Source: CALARM01 sp964431735 (GTDB lineage Bacteria > Vulcanimicrobiota > SpSt-956 > JAKJGF01). Taken from it: a DNA stretch of 50,948 nt. The notes beneath the pieces were generated by a model, which had not been told where the DNA came from, did no database searches, and worked only from the letters and a program-made list of their open reading frames with translations. The stretch is from assembly GCA_964431735.1 (NCBI GenBank), contig CAYSLJ010000029.1:1-50948 (forward strand). Direction: 5' to 3'. Positions 26,690-34,897 of this stretch are shown here, one piece after another. How positions within the stretch are numbered: the first letter of the stretch is position 1; each line of letters begins with the position of its first letter. A program made the translations under genes and the position numbers.

Positions 26690-26742
26690 TTGACAAAACT
26701 CTTATATTAATATAATATATATATGTAATATATTAATATAAG
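26690..26742 (+). promoter_or_regulatory. Promoter with overlapping 13-bp inverted-repeat operator
   Basis: TTGACA at 26690-26695 and TATAAT at 26711-26716 (or TAATAT two bases on) form the promoter. A perfect inverted repeat CTTATATTAATAT (26701-26713) / ATATTAATATAAG (26730-26742) covers the spacer, -10 and start region. The downstream protein itself contains an RHH-like DNA-binding segment, so autoregulation is plausible. Confidence 0.7.
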
Positions 26743-26755
26743 AGGTGAATGTAAT

Positions 26756-27715
26756 ATGTCAAAACAATATGATAGTCTTACTAATTTATTGAACCGTAAA
26801 ACTTTCGTCGAGTATCTTGAGGAAAATCTTCAAAAAAACAGTGACAGAAATTTTGCCATGGCTATTATGGACATTGATATGTTTAAAGAATTCAATAACA
26901 GAGAAGGCCATCTTATGGGTGACGAAATCATAAAACAGATAGGGGAAATTCTTAAAAGCAATGCAAGACCGGGTGAACTCATAGGGAGATACGGAGGAGA
27001 TGAATTTATTCTATATTTTCCCGATACAACTTCTGAAATGGCTCTTATTTTTCTGGAAGAAATACGTAAATTGATTGCAGATACTGTTTTTACCCTGAGG
27101 GTGCAGAACAGGTTCTTAAGACAGAGAGTTTCCGTCAGTATCGGAGTGGCCTTATATCCGAAAGATGCAAAAACAGGAACAGAACTCTTCAGAAAAAGTG
27201 ATGAAGCACTTTACAGGGCAAAAAATGAAGGTAGAAACAAAGTCTGCCTGTCTGCCGGCGAAGAGAGAATGAAATCTAAGACCAATTTTTACAGCAATCA
27301 TCAACTGGAAAGGCTTTCACTCATAGCAAAAGAAACAAAGAAAAGCGAGTCTTTTCTTCTTCGTGAAGCCCTGGATGACCTTATAAAAAAATATACCGAT
27401 ATAAAACAGAAAGAAAATACCCTTCTGGAAGTTCAAATAGGGAAAGGTCTTATAGATTTAGTAGACCCTTCAAAAGGTGGGGCCCTTCTTGAAGCAATTA
27501 CAGACATAAGAAAAGATATAGAAAAAGAACTGGGTTTTATTCTGCCGGGAGTGAGATATAGAGACAATCTCTCTCTAAAACATCTGGAATATGTTATTAT
27601 AGTAAGAGACAACATAGTGGAAAGAAAAGAACTTTCAGAATTCAATGAACAGAGTAAAGACGTAATAGCACAGCACCTGAAAGAAACGTTTAAAGAGCAT
27701 ATAACGAGACTTTAA
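26756..27715 (+). CDS. GGDEF diguanylate cyclase fused to RHH-like and FlhA-C-like segments
   Basis: The 319-residue soluble protein has three parts. Residues 1-165 are a GGDEF domain with an intact active site (YGGDEF at 79-84, DIDMFKEFN near 39); the inhibitory site has RPGE (71-74) where RxxD is usual. Residues about 175-213 read as a ribbon-helix-helix segment (FYSNHQLERLSLIAKETKKS). Residues about 224-290 resemble the start of the FlhA/type III export-gate cytoplasmic domain: LEVQIGKGLIDLVDP, GGALLEAITDIRKDIEKELG, LPGVRYRDNLSL, EYVIIVRDN. AGAGGTG precedes the ATG by 8 nt. It is probably a c-di-GMP producer; the role of the fusion is unknown. Confidence 0.85.
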   Translation: MSKQYDSLTNLLNRKTFVEYLEENLQKNSDRNFAMAIMDIDMFKEFNNREGHLMGDEIIKQIGEILKSNARPGELIGRYGGDEFILYFPDTTSEMALIFLEEIRKLIADTVFTLRVQNRFLRQRVSVSIGVALYPKDAKTGTELFRKSDEALYRAKNEGRNKVCLSAGEERMKSKTNFYSNHQLERLSLIAKETKKSESFLLREALDDLIKKYTDIKQKENTLLEVQIGKGLIDLVDPSKGGALLEAITDIRKDIEKELGFILPGVRYRDNLSLKHLEYVIIVRDNIVERKELSEFNEQSKDVIAQHLKETFKEHITRL

Positions 27716-27720
27716 CAGTA

Positions 27721-28020
27721 ATTTATATGAGAATCGTAACGCGTAACGCGAGGATTATAGTGTATTTCATAAATTATTAGAATTTAAATAATTCGTAATG
27801 CGTAATGAGTTATTATCCCTTCGCATCACGCATCACGCTTTACGCATTACGAGGTTATTACTAGACCTGAGCATGAGCATGTAATAAATTGCATCCTCCC
27901 GTCACGCGTTACGCGTTACGCGTTACGAGAATAAAATATGCATTATTTATACTCACCTCAGTAATTATAGATTGTTATGAAATTAACTATAACTGTAATT
28001 TGTTATGAACTACAATATAA
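27721..28020. repeat. Mosaic of R4, R2, R3 modules and heptamer arrays
   Basis: The 349-bp gap after the GGDEF gene is almost all repeat. It holds R4 plus an RACGCGT array and CGAGGATTAT (27721-27757), R2 (AGTGTATTTCATAAATTATT, from 27758), a diverged inverted array (27793-27853) and R3 (27871-27965; ACCTGAGCATGAGCATGTAA to TATACTCACCTCAGTAATT) around a third array (27899-27928). An inverse R2 (27974-28020) follows. The modules look nested or inserted into one another. Confidence 0.8.
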
Positions 28021-28064
28021 TATTCTATAAATAATTAATCTCACTATACAAAAGGAGCTTTCTT

Positions 28065-28352
28065 ATGGAATATACTGCAGGGCCATGGCTTTTTGACAGA
28101 GGACTCATAATAAGTCTTTTCGGAGATATTCTTGCAGAACTTCCATGCCGCGATGAATATTATCAGGGGAACGGCCGTCTCATGGCTTCTTCCCCGGAAA
28201 TTTACAGGTATCTAAAAAAAATGATAGTTTCTATGGAAGAAGCAAGAAACATCATAGGTGAAACATTACCTGACTATGACACGGAAAAATGGGACAAAAT
28301 TCTGCAGGAAGCCAGAGATGTAATCAATATAGTAGAAAAAGTTCTTGAATAG
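28065..28352 (+). CDS. Small protein resembling a phage-associated family
   Basis: The 95-residue protein has the pattern TAGPWLFDR ... GDILAELP ... NGRLMASSPEIYRYLKKM. This resembles short phage-encoded proteins with the layout TPGPW ... GDIVA ... NARLIAAAPELLEAL; the resemblance is by eye. Their function is unknown. AAAGGAG is 8 nt before the ATG. It may share a transcript with the radical SAM gene 40 bp downstream, but no other phage gene is present. Confidence 0.75.
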   Translation: MEYTAGPWLFDRGLIISLFGDILAELPCRDEYYQGNGRLMASSPEIYRYLKKMIVSMEEARNIIGETLPDYDTEKWDKILQEARDVINIVEKVLE

Positions 28353-28392
28353 TGCTCTCACAATCTGTTATAATATCAGGGGAAAAAATAAA

Positions 28393-29271
28393 ATGAGATA
28401 TATAGAACCTGTATTCAGACCTCCTTCGGAAGGAGACAGCTACATACTTCAGATTACTTACGGATGCAGTCATAACCGATGTTCTTTCTGCGGCATGTAC
28501 AGAAAAAAACAGTTCTCTATCAGACCCCTGGAAGAAATCCTTGAAGATATAAGAGATGCATCAAAAGTAATACCAGGGACAAGGAGGGTTTTTCTTGCAG
28601 ACGGAGATGCTTTCATATTAAAAACAGATTTTTTAATCTCTGTACTGGAACATTTAAACAAAGGGTTTCCACATCTTCAAAGGGCCGGCATATATGCAAA
28701 TCCTCATGGTATTTTGAGTAAAAGCAATGAAGAACTGGGAGAATTAAAAAAGCTGAAGCTATCCATATCCTATCTGGGACTGGAGAGCGGCAGTGAAGAT
28801 ATATTAAAATCGGTAAATAAAGGTTTTACGGCAGAAGAAATGATAAATTGTGTCATAAAAGCACAGGAATGTGACATGAAAATGTCTGTAATAATACTGC
28901 TCGGTCTCGGAGGAGATATATATTCAAAAGAACATGCCCTGAAAACTGCAGATGCGCTTAACAGGATGAATCCGAAATATCTTTCTGCTCTGACTCTTAT
29001 GCCTGTTCCCGGAACACCGCTTTATGAAGATTACAGAAAGGGAAACTTTAAACTCATTGAAGCAGAAGATATGTTAAAAGAACTGAGATTAATAATAGAA
29101 CATCTGGAACTGAAAGGGACAATATTTCGTTCCGACCATGCCTCAAATTATCTCCCTTTAAAGGGCCGCTTTCCGAAAGACAGGGAAAATTTACTTTCTA
29201 ATATCGATTACACTCTGGAACATATAAATGAAGAATTCTCTATTATACCCGAATTTTTAAGAGGCCTTTAG
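28393..29271 (+). CDS. Radical SAM protein, COG1032-like
   Basis: The 292-residue enzyme of unknown substrate has its iron-sulphur ligands at Cys25, Cys30 and Cys33 in TYGCSHNRCSFCGMYRKK. The CX4CX2C spacing is typical of a subgroup annotated as B12-independent COG1032-like radical SAM proteins. Later blocks are RVFLADGDAF, YLGLESGSEDILKSVNKG and LTLMPVPGTPLYEDYRKG. The ATG at 28393, after AGGGG, begins MRYIEPVFRPPSEGDSY, the usual N terminus. Its last 4 bp overlap the end of the convergent toxin gene. Confidence 0.85.
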   Translation: MRYIEPVFRPPSEGDSYILQITYGCSHNRCSFCGMYRKKQFSIRPLEEILEDIRDASKVIPGTRRVFLADGDAFILKTDFLISVLEHLNKGFPHLQRAGIYANPHGILSKSNEELGELKKLKLSISYLGLESGSEDILKSVNKGFTAEEMINCVIKAQECDMKMSVIILLGLGGDIYSKEHALKTADALNRMNPKYLSALTLMPVPGTPLYEDYRKGNFKLIEAEDMLKELRLIIEHLELKGTIFRSDHASNYLPLKGRFPKDRENLLSNIDYTLEHINEEFSIIPEFLRGL

Positions 29272-29615
29272 ATATCCAGATAAGTTTTTATTGATCCTTT
29301 AACTAACTCTCTTGTATGTTCCAACTGTATAGTTCCACACTTTTTACCGAGTCTCTTCTTATCTAAAACTCTTATCTGATGGGCCATTCCTATTGAATCT
29401 ATCGGTAAACCTGTCTCCGAGGCACTTAAAAAAATTTCTGTCGGATAAACCCTTCTTTGTTCCTTTACCGATGTCAGAGATATTATTGCTACAACAGGCA
29501 GTGTCTGATTGACTTCTTCCGCAGAAATAACAAGAACAGGCCTTACACCTGACTGTTCTGAACCTTTTGTCGGATTAAGATCTGCCCAGAATATTCCCCA
29601 TTGATAATCTACCAC
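29268..29615 (-). CDS. mazF: MazF/PemK-type mRNA interferase toxin
   Basis: The 115-residue endoribonuclease has the family blocks YQWGIFWADLNPTKGSEQSG, RPVLVISAEEVNQ and VVAIISLTS, and ends with a conserved HQIRVLDKKRLGKKCG helix region. MazF toxins cleave cellular mRNA when the antitoxin is degraded. The start overlaps the antitoxin gene by 7 bp, typical coupling. It is convergent with the radical SAM gene, sharing 4 bp at the ends. Confidence 0.92.
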   Translation of the reverse strand: MVDYQWGIFWADLNPTKGSEQSGVRPVLVISAEEVNQTLPVVAIISLTSVKEQRRVYPTEIFLSASETGLPIDSIGMAHQIRVLDKKRLGKKCGTIQLEHTRELVKGSIKTYLDI

Positions 29616-29878
29616 TCACCATCACTTCTTATCGATTCCCCGTCAGATACATCAAAATCCCTCATACAATCGTTCAGATCCTTCATAAAAAGAGGATCCT
29701 TCGAAGCTTCTAACATAGTTTTATAAAGTTTTTCCTTTTCAATTTTTGTCGAATATTCCTCTAAAGCCTGTTTTACACCGCTATTTAAAGAAGGAATGTA
29801 ATTCTCTCTGGCATATTCCTTAAATTTTTCCAGCAGAACTACAGGTATTGAGAAAGTAACATTTTTTAGATTTCTCAT
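29609..29878 (-). CDS. mazE: RHH-type antitoxin of the MazF toxin
   Basis: The 89-residue protein has an N-terminal ribbon-helix-helix fold: beta strand NVTFSIPVVLLEKFKEYARE, then helix SLNSGVKQALEEY. The acidic C terminus (FMKDLNDCMRDFDVSDGESI) is expected to wrap around the toxin. It is first in the operon, directly after a palindromic operator. It is named by partner and context; sequence identity to characterised MazE is not implied. Confidence 0.82.
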   Translation of the reverse strand: MRNLKNVTFSIPVVLLEKFKEYARENYIPSLNSGVKQALEEYSTKIEKEKLYKTMLEASKDPLFMKDLNDCMRDFDVSDGESIRSDGEW

Positions 29879-29894
29879 AAAATATCACCTCAAT

Positions 29895-29941
29895 ATATTG
29901 TATATTTCTATTGTACTATATACATTACAAATATACAATAT
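29895..29941 (-). promoter_or_regulatory. Palindromic operator of the toxin-antitoxin pair
   Basis: A perfect inverted repeat ATATTGTATATTT (29895-29907) / AAATATACAATAT (29929-29941) surrounds an AT-rich core that includes another half-like site (TTGTACTATATAC). It lies just upstream of the antitoxin start, as expected for autoregulation by the RHH antitoxin. Confidence 0.8.
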
Positions 29942-29944
29942 GAG

Positions 29945-31141
29945 TTAAAAATTTTCATTCAAAAACTCAACAGCCACCCTTGCAAGTGCTGCTGCTCCGT
30001 GAGCCATGGCTTTCTCGTCGAAATCAAATTTCGGATGATGGTGGGGATAGGCAGTATTTTCTCCCTCTCCCCTGCCTCCGAGACCCATAAATACGGAAGG
30101 GACTTTACTGGCAAAATATGAAAAATCTTCTGACCCCATAATGGGATGTTTTTCTCTGTGCAGATAACCTTCAGGCAGGAAATCTTCCAGATAGTTCCAT
30201 ACTTTATCCGTTAAGGTTTCATCATTTATTCCCACAATATATCCGGGAATAAAATTTACAGCACATTCTCCGCCTGACATTTCCGCAGTAGCTTTAGAGA
30301 TTTTCTCCAGCCAGTAACGGAGGTCTTCTCCTGTTTTATCATTTAAATAACGGATAGTACCTTTTAAACATACCCTGCCAGGTATAATATTGCTCTTTGT
30401 TCCTCCTTCTATAATACCTACTGTAAGAACTGCAGGTTCAATCGGGTCTATATGACGGGAAACAATATGGTGTAACTCCACAACGATTTTCGAGGCAATA
30501 AGGATTGTATCTACAGATTTATGAGGCACTGCGGCATGACCGCCTTTTCCCGTTACGGTAATTTCAAAATCATTCTGAGCTGCATGACATGGGCCTTTAA
30601 GAAGCGTTACAACACCACTTTTCGTAGCAGAATCTATATGAAGTCCTATCATAGAATCTACGGAAGGATTTTCCATCACCCCGTCTTTTATCATAGGAAG
30701 TGCGCCTCCGATACATTCTTCTGCAGGCTGAAAAACAAGTTTTACGGAACCGGGAAATTCTTCTCTGAGCTCGTGAAGAATTCTTGCTGCTCCCAGGAGC
30801 ATTGCCACATGACTGTCATGGCCGCAGGCATGCATAATACCTGGTTTCCTGGAAGCATAGGGCACATCTTTCTGATCTGTCAGTGGAAGAGCATCCATAT
30901 CGGCACGAAGACCGATACATTTTCCTTTACCGGCTTTACCTTCAATAAGACCAGCTATACCGGTTTTACCAATTCCTGTCTTATAGCTTATTCCGATATG
31001 CTCAAGCTGCCCGGCAATTAATTCAGCAGTGTCATATTCTTCCATACCAAGTTCAGGATTTTCATGGATCTGTCTCCTTATTGAAGTCATAAAGGGCAAT
31101 AAATTCTGTGCTTTCTCCAAAATATTCAAATTATCTGTCAT
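29945..31141 (-). CDS. M20D family amidohydrolase (HipO/IAA-amino acid hydrolase type)
   Basis: This 398-residue zinc amidohydrolase probably hydrolyses N-acyl or N-acetyl amino acids. Signature blocks are RRQIHENPELGMEEYDTAE, LRADMDALPLTD and HACGHDSHVAMLLGAA. QPAEECIGGALPMI and the dimerisation lid AQNDFEITVTGKGGHAAVPH follow, and MGSEDFSYFASKVPSVFMGLG lies near the C terminus. The catalytic Glu and metal ligands are present. The substrate cannot be told. It is transcribed toward the toxin-antitoxin operator; it follows an RACGCGT array. Confidence 0.92.
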   Translation of the reverse strand: MTDNLNILEKAQNLLPFMTSIRRQIHENPELGMEEYDTAELIAGQLEHIGISYKTGIGKTGIAGLIEGKAGKGKCIGLRADMDALPLTDQKDVPYASRKPGIMHACGHDSHVAMLLGAARILHELREEFPGSVKLVFQPAEECIGGALPMIKDGVMENPSVDSMIGLHIDSATKSGVVTLLKGPCHAAQNDFEITVTGKGGHAAVPHKSVDTILIASKIVVELHHIVSRHIDPIEPAVLTVGIIEGGTKSNIIPGRVCLKGTIRYLNDKTGEDLRYWLEKISKATAEMSGGECAVNFIPGYIVGINDETLTDKVWNYLEDFLPEGYLHREKHPIMGSEDFSYFASKVPSVFMGLGGRGEGENTAYPHHHPKFDFDEKAMAHGAAALARVAVEFLNENF

Positions 31142-31164
31142 AGTTAAAACCTCTTTTCTTTAAA

Positions 31165-31448
31165 TCGTAACGCGTGACGCGTGACGCGTGACGCGAGGAA
31201 TAAGATGCCGTAATAAATAACAATGTAACACAAAAAAAATAAAACTCTGTCAGATAAATCACTTATAGTGAGTAGTGAGTAGTGAATAGTGAGTAATGTC
31301 CTATTCTTTTCACTTTTCACCATTCACTTTTCACTCTAATTAAATTCTAATCACTTATGAAATACACTATGAAGGAAGAACGCAAAAATTTAACGAATTA
31401 TAAAAGGTTATAATTATCCCGTGACGCGTAACGCGTCACGCGTCACGA
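31165..31448. repeat. Two RACGCGT arrays and a GTGAGTA hairpin with R2
   Basis: The 329-bp divergent gap holds an RACGCGT array with GAGGAATA (31165-31200) and a GTGAGTA/GTGAATA array with an opposed TTTTCAC arm (31266-31337). It also holds inverse R2 (CTAATCACTTATGAAATACA, 31349-31368) and another RACGCGT array that changes orientation (31420-31448). AAAGGAGG for the next gene follows. Confidence 0.85.
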
Positions 31449-31470
31449 TCTAAAGGAGGTTATCTATAAA

Positions 31471-33471
31471 ATGTCTTCCCATGTACTTCCAATTACAAAA
31501 ATAGTATTCTATAAACATGGTGTCGGTTTTTTCGAAAGAAAAGGGATTATTTCAGGAGAGAAACATCTAAAGCTGAGCTTTAAAAAGAAAGACATGAATG
31601 ACATACTGAAAAGTCTTATAGTTCTGGACAGAGACCCTGCAGGGAAAGTTGTGAGCGTATCCTATGATACTCAGGAAGATGTGGAACAGATTATAAGAGA
31701 GAAATCTATCAACCTGTCTAAATGGAACAAATTTATCGATCTTCTGACTGCTCTTACCGGATACGAAATAACAGTCCATATAAAAGGTGAAGAAATTACC
31801 GGAACAGTCGTAGGTGTTAATTATAATCAGGAACATAAAGATTTTTCTCAGAATCTCTTTTCTTTATATGTGCCGGAAAAGAAAAAAATCCTTACGTGGT
31901 CACTGCTGGATATTACCGATATTGATTTAAAAGACGAAACAGCAAATAAGGATCTCACATTTTTTCTTGAAAAGAGTATAGCGGAGAGGAAAAAAGACGA
32001 AAGATTTGTCACAGTAATACTGGACGGAGAAAGCCATGATCTCGTCATTAAATATGTTGCATCTGCTCCTGTATGGAGAGTCAGTTACAGGCTTATTTAT
32101 GAAAGTGAAACAAACAAATGTCTGCTCATGGGCTGGGGTGTGGTGAACAATACCCTGGAAGAGGATCTTGAAAATGTAAAACTCGTTCTGACTACAGGTA
32201 TGCCAATTTCTTTTGTCTATGACCTCTACACACCGAGAATACTTGAACGCCAGGAAATAAAAGATGAAGCAAGGGCTATTCCGAAACCTGTAGAACTGGA
32301 ACCGGAAATGAAACCAAGAGCAATGAGGAGAGCTATGTCAGGTATAATGAATATACCAAGAGGTTCTGCCCCAATGGTTCAACCCATGATGGAAGAAGCA
32401 AAAATGGCTTATTTCGGTGCCGATGAACCGGCACCGCTTATGTCGGAACTTTCGGAGAAAACGGAAATATCTGCTACAGGTGCAAAAGAAGGACAGTTCT
32501 TTAAGTATAATATTTCCATACCTGTAACCGTAAAAAGAGGACAGTCTGCAATGGTTCCTATTCTGACACAGTATTTTGACTGCACTAAAGAACATGTTTA
32601 TACTGGGAAAAAAGGAGAGAAAAATCCATATATTACATTGAGCTTCAAAAATAACAGTTCCTGTATATTTGAACGAGGTCCTGTTACGGTGGTAGAAGAC
32701 GATTCCTATGTAGGAGAGGCAGTAGTTCCTTTCATATCAAAAGATCAGCAGGTTCGTCTTCCCTATGCCGTAGATGTAGAAGTTACGGTAAAGGAAGAAA
32801 ATAAAAATTTCGATGTATTTAACTCCCTCTTCTTCGATGAAAAGCAGGCAGGTAACTATCTGTTCTACAGAGAGGTCTATAATATAGCAGAAACTATTTA
32901 TACTGCAAACAACAACAGTGATAGCCCTGTTAATCTTGTAATAGAACATCCTCCATACGGGACAGGTTATGTAATCTTTGAGACAGAAGAAGCGGCTGAA
33001 AAAACTGAAAATTATATGAGATGGAAAATAACAGTTCCTCCATGCAGTTCTCATATACTTAAAGTCAAAGAAAGAACAAAAGTTTACAGATACGAATATT
33101 ATCAAAATCTCACTATGAACACCATGTCCAACTGGTTAAAAGAAAGATATTTAGATGAAGGCACATTTAATGAACTGAAAATTATTATGGAATTTTTTGA
33201 CAAAAAGAAGATGATAACAGAAGAAATCCAGAGGCTGAATGATGAAGTGAATAGCATATATGAAAGTCAAAAATCTCTTATGGAACAGCTGAAAGTGCTG
33301 GGTGAAAGAGGTGACGAAGGTGCTCTTAGAAAACGTTATGTAAATACCCTTGAAGTTCACCAGAATCGCCTGGAAGAGATAAAAAAGAAAGAAGAAGAAC
33401 TCAATACAAAAACGATAGATTTAAATAAAAGGATCTTTGAGAATATCGTAAAACTTTCAAAAAAGAACTAA
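31471..33471 (+). CDS. Large DUF4139-like protein, function unknown
   Basis: The 666-residue protein has no signal peptide. Residues about 195-250 (YVASAPVWRVSYRLIYE ... WGVVNNTLEEDLENVKLVLTTG) and 330-560 read like the DUF4139 beta domains found in MuiA-like proteins. The N-terminal part starts ITKIVFYKHGVGFFERKG. A Pro/Met-rich linker lies at 270-320, and the C terminus (about 575-660) is coiled coil. Most DUF4139 relatives are secreted; this one appears cytoplasmic. AAAGGAGG precedes the ATG. It is monocistronic. Confidence 0.75.
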   Translation: MSSHVLPITKIVFYKHGVGFFERKGIISGEKHLKLSFKKKDMNDILKSLIVLDRDPAGKVVSVSYDTQEDVEQIIREKSINLSKWNKFIDLLTALTGYEITVHIKGEEITGTVVGVNYNQEHKDFSQNLFSLYVPEKKKILTWSLLDITDIDLKDETANKDLTFFLEKSIAERKKDERFVTVILDGESHDLVIKYVASAPVWRVSYRLIYESETNKCLLMGWGVVNNTLEEDLENVKLVLTTGMPISFVYDLYTPRILERQEIKDEARAIPKPVELEPEMKPRAMRRAMSGIMNIPRGSAPMVQPMMEEAKMAYFGADEPAPLMSELSEKTEISATGAKEGQFFKYNISIPVTVKRGQSAMVPILTQYFDCTKEHVYTGKKGEKNPYITLSFKNNSSCIFERGPVTVVEDDSYVGEAVVPFISKDQQVRLPYAVDVEVTVKEENKNFDVFNSLFFDEKQAGNYLFYREVYNIAETIYTANNNSDSPVNLVIEHPPYGTGYVIFETEEAAEKTENYMRWKITVPPCSSHILKVKERTKVYRYEYYQNLTMNTMSNWLKERYLDEGTFNELKIIMEFFDKKKMITEEIQRLNDEVNSIYESQKSLMEQLKVLGERGDEGALRKRYVNTLEVHQNRLEEIKKKEEELNTKTIDLNKRIFENIVKLSKKN

Positions 33472-33565
33472 AAGGCATGACAGGAGCAGGTCACAACCAG
33501 ATATGAAAATAAATAGACAGTGAACCATAAGACTTCATATTTTTCATATAAAAACCTTAAAAATC

Positions 33566-33795
33566 TTGACAAATATAGTGTTTTTTGATATAGTCTAACT
33601 ACAAACTTTAATGTTTAAGGTGGTGAGGCATAATGATACATAACATTAATAAATTTAATTTAATATGTAGCTTAATTTTGCCCGCCACCAGAAAAATTTA
33701 ATATTTAATATAGATTATATAATCAGTTAAAACCGGTGGTGTTCCACCGGTTTTAATTTTTTACGGGACTGCGGGCAATGGCAGTCCTGTTTTAT
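33566..33795 (+). ncRNA. Orphan structured leader or small RNA with its own promoter
   Basis: A strong promoter (TTGACA 33566-33571, 17 bp, TGA-TATAGT ending 33594) is followed within about 170 bp by a hairpin AAAACCGGTGG/CCACCGGTTTT (33729-33754) with a T-rich tail. A second hairpin GGACTGC/GCAGTCC (33766-33787) with TGTTTTATTT comes next. The 5' part has TTAATGTT (33608-33615) pairing exactly with AACATTAA (33642-33649) around a ribosome binding site and ATG. GGTGG near 33620 may instead pair with CCACC near 33685. No known riboswitch was recognised. Confidence 0.65.
33633..33701 (+). CDS. Possible 22-residue leader peptide
   Basis: ATG 33633 follows AAGGTGGTGAGG and opens a 22-codon frame reading MIHNINKFNLICSLILPATR, then two more residues, ending before the terminator hairpin. 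No run of a single amino acid codon suggests a classical amino acid attenuator. The start region is enclosed by an 8-bp stem, so translation may be structure-controlled. It is supported only by its position and RBS. Confidence 0.4.
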   Translation: MIHNINKFNLICSLILPATRKI

Positions 33796-33800
33796 TTACC

Positions 33801-33831
33801 TCGCGTCACGCATTACGTGTCACGCGTTACG
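33801..33831. repeat. RACGCGT array upstream of rsgA
   Basis: Diverged units GTCACGC, ATTACGT, GTCACGC, GTTACGA bordered on the left by CCTCGC. It is between the orphan terminators and rsgA. Confidence 0.75.
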
Positions 33832-33919
33832 AAACGAAAGGAGTGGTATTGATGACGGCCCGTGTAAAAAACAGTAACAGAACCAGTCACCATATTTTAA
33901 AAGGAGAGAAAAGAAAGAA

Positions 33920-34861
33920 ATGGAAATTAAATCAAGGCGTGAAGCTAAAAAAATCAGCTTTATTTTAGAAAGGTCTTCCCATGAAAAATCAAAGGAAGCC
34001 AAAAAATTAAGAAACTTCAGGAAATCCAATAAAATGGAAGATGTGAGACAGAAGAACTGGCTTGACATATATGATGAAGATGAAGACAGTTATGATCTTT
34101 CAGGTTTTGAGAAGATAAAGAAGATTACGGGAAAATATGAATATGAAAATTCGGATAAGGTTTTTTCCCGTGCCGATCCGGCTCTGGGGAAAAGAAAAGA
34201 AAAAGCTATTGCATCAAATTTCGACCAGATTGTGATAGTCGCTTCCATAAAAAGTCCGCCCCTTAAAACCGGACTTATTGACCGTTTTCTTCTCATTGCA
34301 GAAAAGAAAGGTTTTGATGTGCTTATATGTATAAATAAGATTGATCTCACAGATGATAGCTCCGAATATACGGATGAGATGGCTGTCTATAAAACCCTTG
34401 GTTACAGAGTAATTCCTGTAAGTGCGGTAAAGAAAACCGGTATAGAGGAGCTTAAAGAATATTTTAAAAACAGGCGCAGTTTATTTACAGGTCATTCAGG
34501 TGTAGGAAAATCATCTCTTTTAAATGCGCTGGACCCTTCGTTAAAACTGAAGACAGGTGAAGTGAGTGACTCTACAAATAAAGGGAAACATACCACTACA
34601 TCTACAAGATTGCTTAAACTGAGTTTCGGCGGAGAAGTTTTCGACTCTCCCGGCATAAAACAGTTAGGTATTGCAGATATAAGTAAAAAGGAACTTCCAG
34701 GTTTATTCAGAGAATTTAAAGATAAAATAAATCTCTGTAAATACCCTGACTGTTCCCATATAGAAGAAGAAAACTGCGCAGTAAAAGAAGCTCTTTTATC
34801 CGGTGAAATAAGCCGGACGAGATATGACACATATGTAAGGATAAGGGAAAGTCTTGTATAG
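33920..34861 (+). CDS. rsgA: Ribosome small-subunit GTPase RsgA, with an atypical N terminus
   Basis: RsgA is a 30S-maturation GTPase. The 313-residue protein is circularly permuted: G4 ICINKIDL comes first, then G1 GHSGVGKSSLLNALDP and G3 FDSPGIKQLGI. The zinc knuckle CKYPDCSHIEEENC is near the C terminus. The N-terminal about 95 residues are highly charged (ERSSHEKSKEAKKLRNFRK; DIYDEDEDSYDLSG), and the usual OB-fold is not recognisable. AAAGGAGAG lies about 12 nt before ATG 33920. An overlapping 38-codon frame begins at 33852 (see findings). Confidence 0.88.
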   Translation: MEIKSRREAKKISFILERSSHEKSKEAKKLRNFRKSNKMEDVRQKNWLDIYDEDEDSYDLSGFEKIKKITGKYEYENSDKVFSRADPALGKRKEKAIASNFDQIVIVASIKSPPLKTGLIDRFLLIAEKKGFDVLICINKIDLTDDSSEYTDEMAVYKTLGYRVIPVSAVKKTGIEELKEYFKNRRSLFTGHSGVGKSSLLNALDPSLKLKTGEVSDSTNKGKHTTTSTRLLKLSFGGEVFDSPGIKQLGIADISKKELPGLFREFKDKINLCKYPDCSHIEEENCAVKEALLSGEISRTRYDTYVRIRESLV

Positions 34862-34897
34862 TGTATTTCATAATTTGTTATACTTTGTTGCATAAAT

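Noticed and set aside
28065..28352. Prophage region
   Set aside because: Only one small protein resembles a phage family; neighbours are ordinary chromosomal genes and no structural or integrase genes occur.
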